Shown piece by piece: positions 63,658-64,000 of a stretch of DNA of 64,000 nt; the stretch's first letter is position 1; every line of letters begins with the position of its first letter. The notes beneath the pieces were generated by a model. The model ran no database searches. It saw nothing but the letters and a program-made list of their open reading frames with translations, and was not told the origin of the DNA. A program made the position numbers and the translations under genes. Origin of the DNA: Plasticicumulans lactativorans. GTDB lineage: Bacteria > Pseudomonadota > Gammaproteobacteria > Competibacterales > Competibacteraceae. The DNA lies in assembly GCF_004341245.1 (NCBI RefSeq), contig NZ_SLWY01000011.1, positions 1-64,000 of the forward strand, given 5' to 3'.

Positions 63658-64000
63658 ATGGAACTGGTGCTGCACGGCGCCCCGCTCTCCCCCTACGTAC
63701 GCAAGGTGCGCGTCACGCTCGCACTGAAGCACGTCGCCTGCACGCTCGACCCGATCGACCCCTGGCGCCAGGCCGTGCGCCTGCGCGAGCTCAACCCGAT
63801 CGGGCGCATCCCGGTGCTGGAGGTCGACGGCCGGCCGCTGTGCGAATCGAGCGTGATCTGCCACTACCTCGACGAGGTGTACCCCGAGCCGCCGCTGCTG
63901 CCGGCCGAGCCGTGGGCGCGCGCCCGCGCGCGCTGGTTCGAGCGCTACGCCGACACCGAGCTCGGCCCCCTGCTGACCTTCGCGGTGTTCGGCCAGCGCG
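63658..64000 (+). CDS. Glutathione S-transferase, cut by the window edge
   Basis: The first 114 residues of a GST. The thioredoxin-like half reads MELVLHGAPLSPYVRKVRVTLALKHV, with the likely catalytic Ser at SPYVRKV, then NPIGRIPVLEVDGRPLCESSVICHYLDEVYPEPPLLPAEPWARARARWFERYAD, where the Pro of IPVL and the ESSVI motif bind glutathione. GGAGG six bases upstream gives a firm start. The helical domain runs beyond 64000. It differs from the GST in the leu cluster. Substrate unknown. Confidence 0.9.
   Translation, partial: MELVLHGAPLSPYVRKVRVTLALKHVACTLDPIDPWRQAVRLRELNPIGRIPVLEVDGRPLCESSVICHYLDEVYPEPPLLPAEPWARARARWFERYADTELGPLLTFAVFGQR

Overview
This window looks like chromosome of a very GC-rich betaproteobacterium, most likely Rhodocyclales (Thauera/Azoarcus-like). 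The call rests on gene order and protein character: the minus-strand run leuC-leuD-leuB-asd-fimV-truA-trpF-trpB-trpA-accD-folC-SPOR-cvpA-purF-metZ is a typical betaproteobacterial housekeeping arrangement, and the catabolic half (acyl-CoA ligases, Liv-type ABC transporter, class I PHA synthase) fits an organism that lives on organic acids and aromatics. Nothing here fixes the species.

Layout. (1) 1-1000: a scrap of mobile DNA, with a truncated PrtN/excisionase-like gene facing a truncated tyrosine integrase, an array of phased GCTAC repeats, and the first codons of a gene leaving the left edge. (2) 1082-9254, plus strand: ettA, a group II truncated globin, then sucA-sucB-lpdA for the 2-oxoglutarate dehydrogenase complex. 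(3) 9400-11216, plus strand: an SDR oxidoreductase and a CidA/CidB (LrgA/LrgB) membrane pair. (4) 11241-31316, minus strand: the long biosynthetic run named above, with three less usual passengers: a GST-like gene between leuC and leuD, a two-helix membrane protein between leuB and asd, and a CbiQ-like membrane protein between fimV and truA. A LysR regulator diverges from leuC. (5) 32353-50633, minus strand: 13 consecutive annotated genes, in transcription order acyl-CoA ligase, icmF, 3-hydroxyacyl-CoA dehydrogenase, enoyl-CoA hydratase, AcuI-like reductase, livG, long-chain ligase, livH, livM, livK, livF, PaaK-like protein, acetoacetyl-CoA ligase. (6) 50732-58159: methyltransferase, signal-less BtuF-like protein, phaC, an 89-residue protein, a LiuR-type MerR regulator, thiolase and acyl-CoA dehydrogenase. 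(7) 58329-64000: orphan FixJ-type response regulator, DUF815-type ATPase, a large MscS-family channel, a MESH1-like HD hydrolase and the start of a glutathione transferase gene.

The most interesting system is in regions 5 and 6. Four copies of a 16-bp palindrome close to TTGACGTTTACGTCAA lie upstream of the ligase-icmF run, between the methyltransferase and the BtuF-like gene, upstream of the MerR gene itself, and upstream of the thiolase-acyl-CoA dehydrogenase pair. The genes next to these sites supply every step from a branched short-chain acid (isobutyrate is the simplest candidate) to acetyl-CoA: activation, B12-dependent isomerisation to the straight-chain acyl-CoA by IcmF, dehydrogenation, hydration, oxidation and thiolysis. 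A corrinoid-binding-fold protein and a Liv-type importer sit in the same regulatory set. The MerR protein resembles LiuR. That these sites are its operators, and that isobutyrate is the substrate, are inferences.

A second recurring feature is GC-rich hairpins without a U-tract, placed about 5-13 nt after many stop codons. They may be U-less terminators or 3'-end stabilisers. One possible 18-codon leader peptide, with a strong ribosome binding site and an ATGA overlap, precedes livG.
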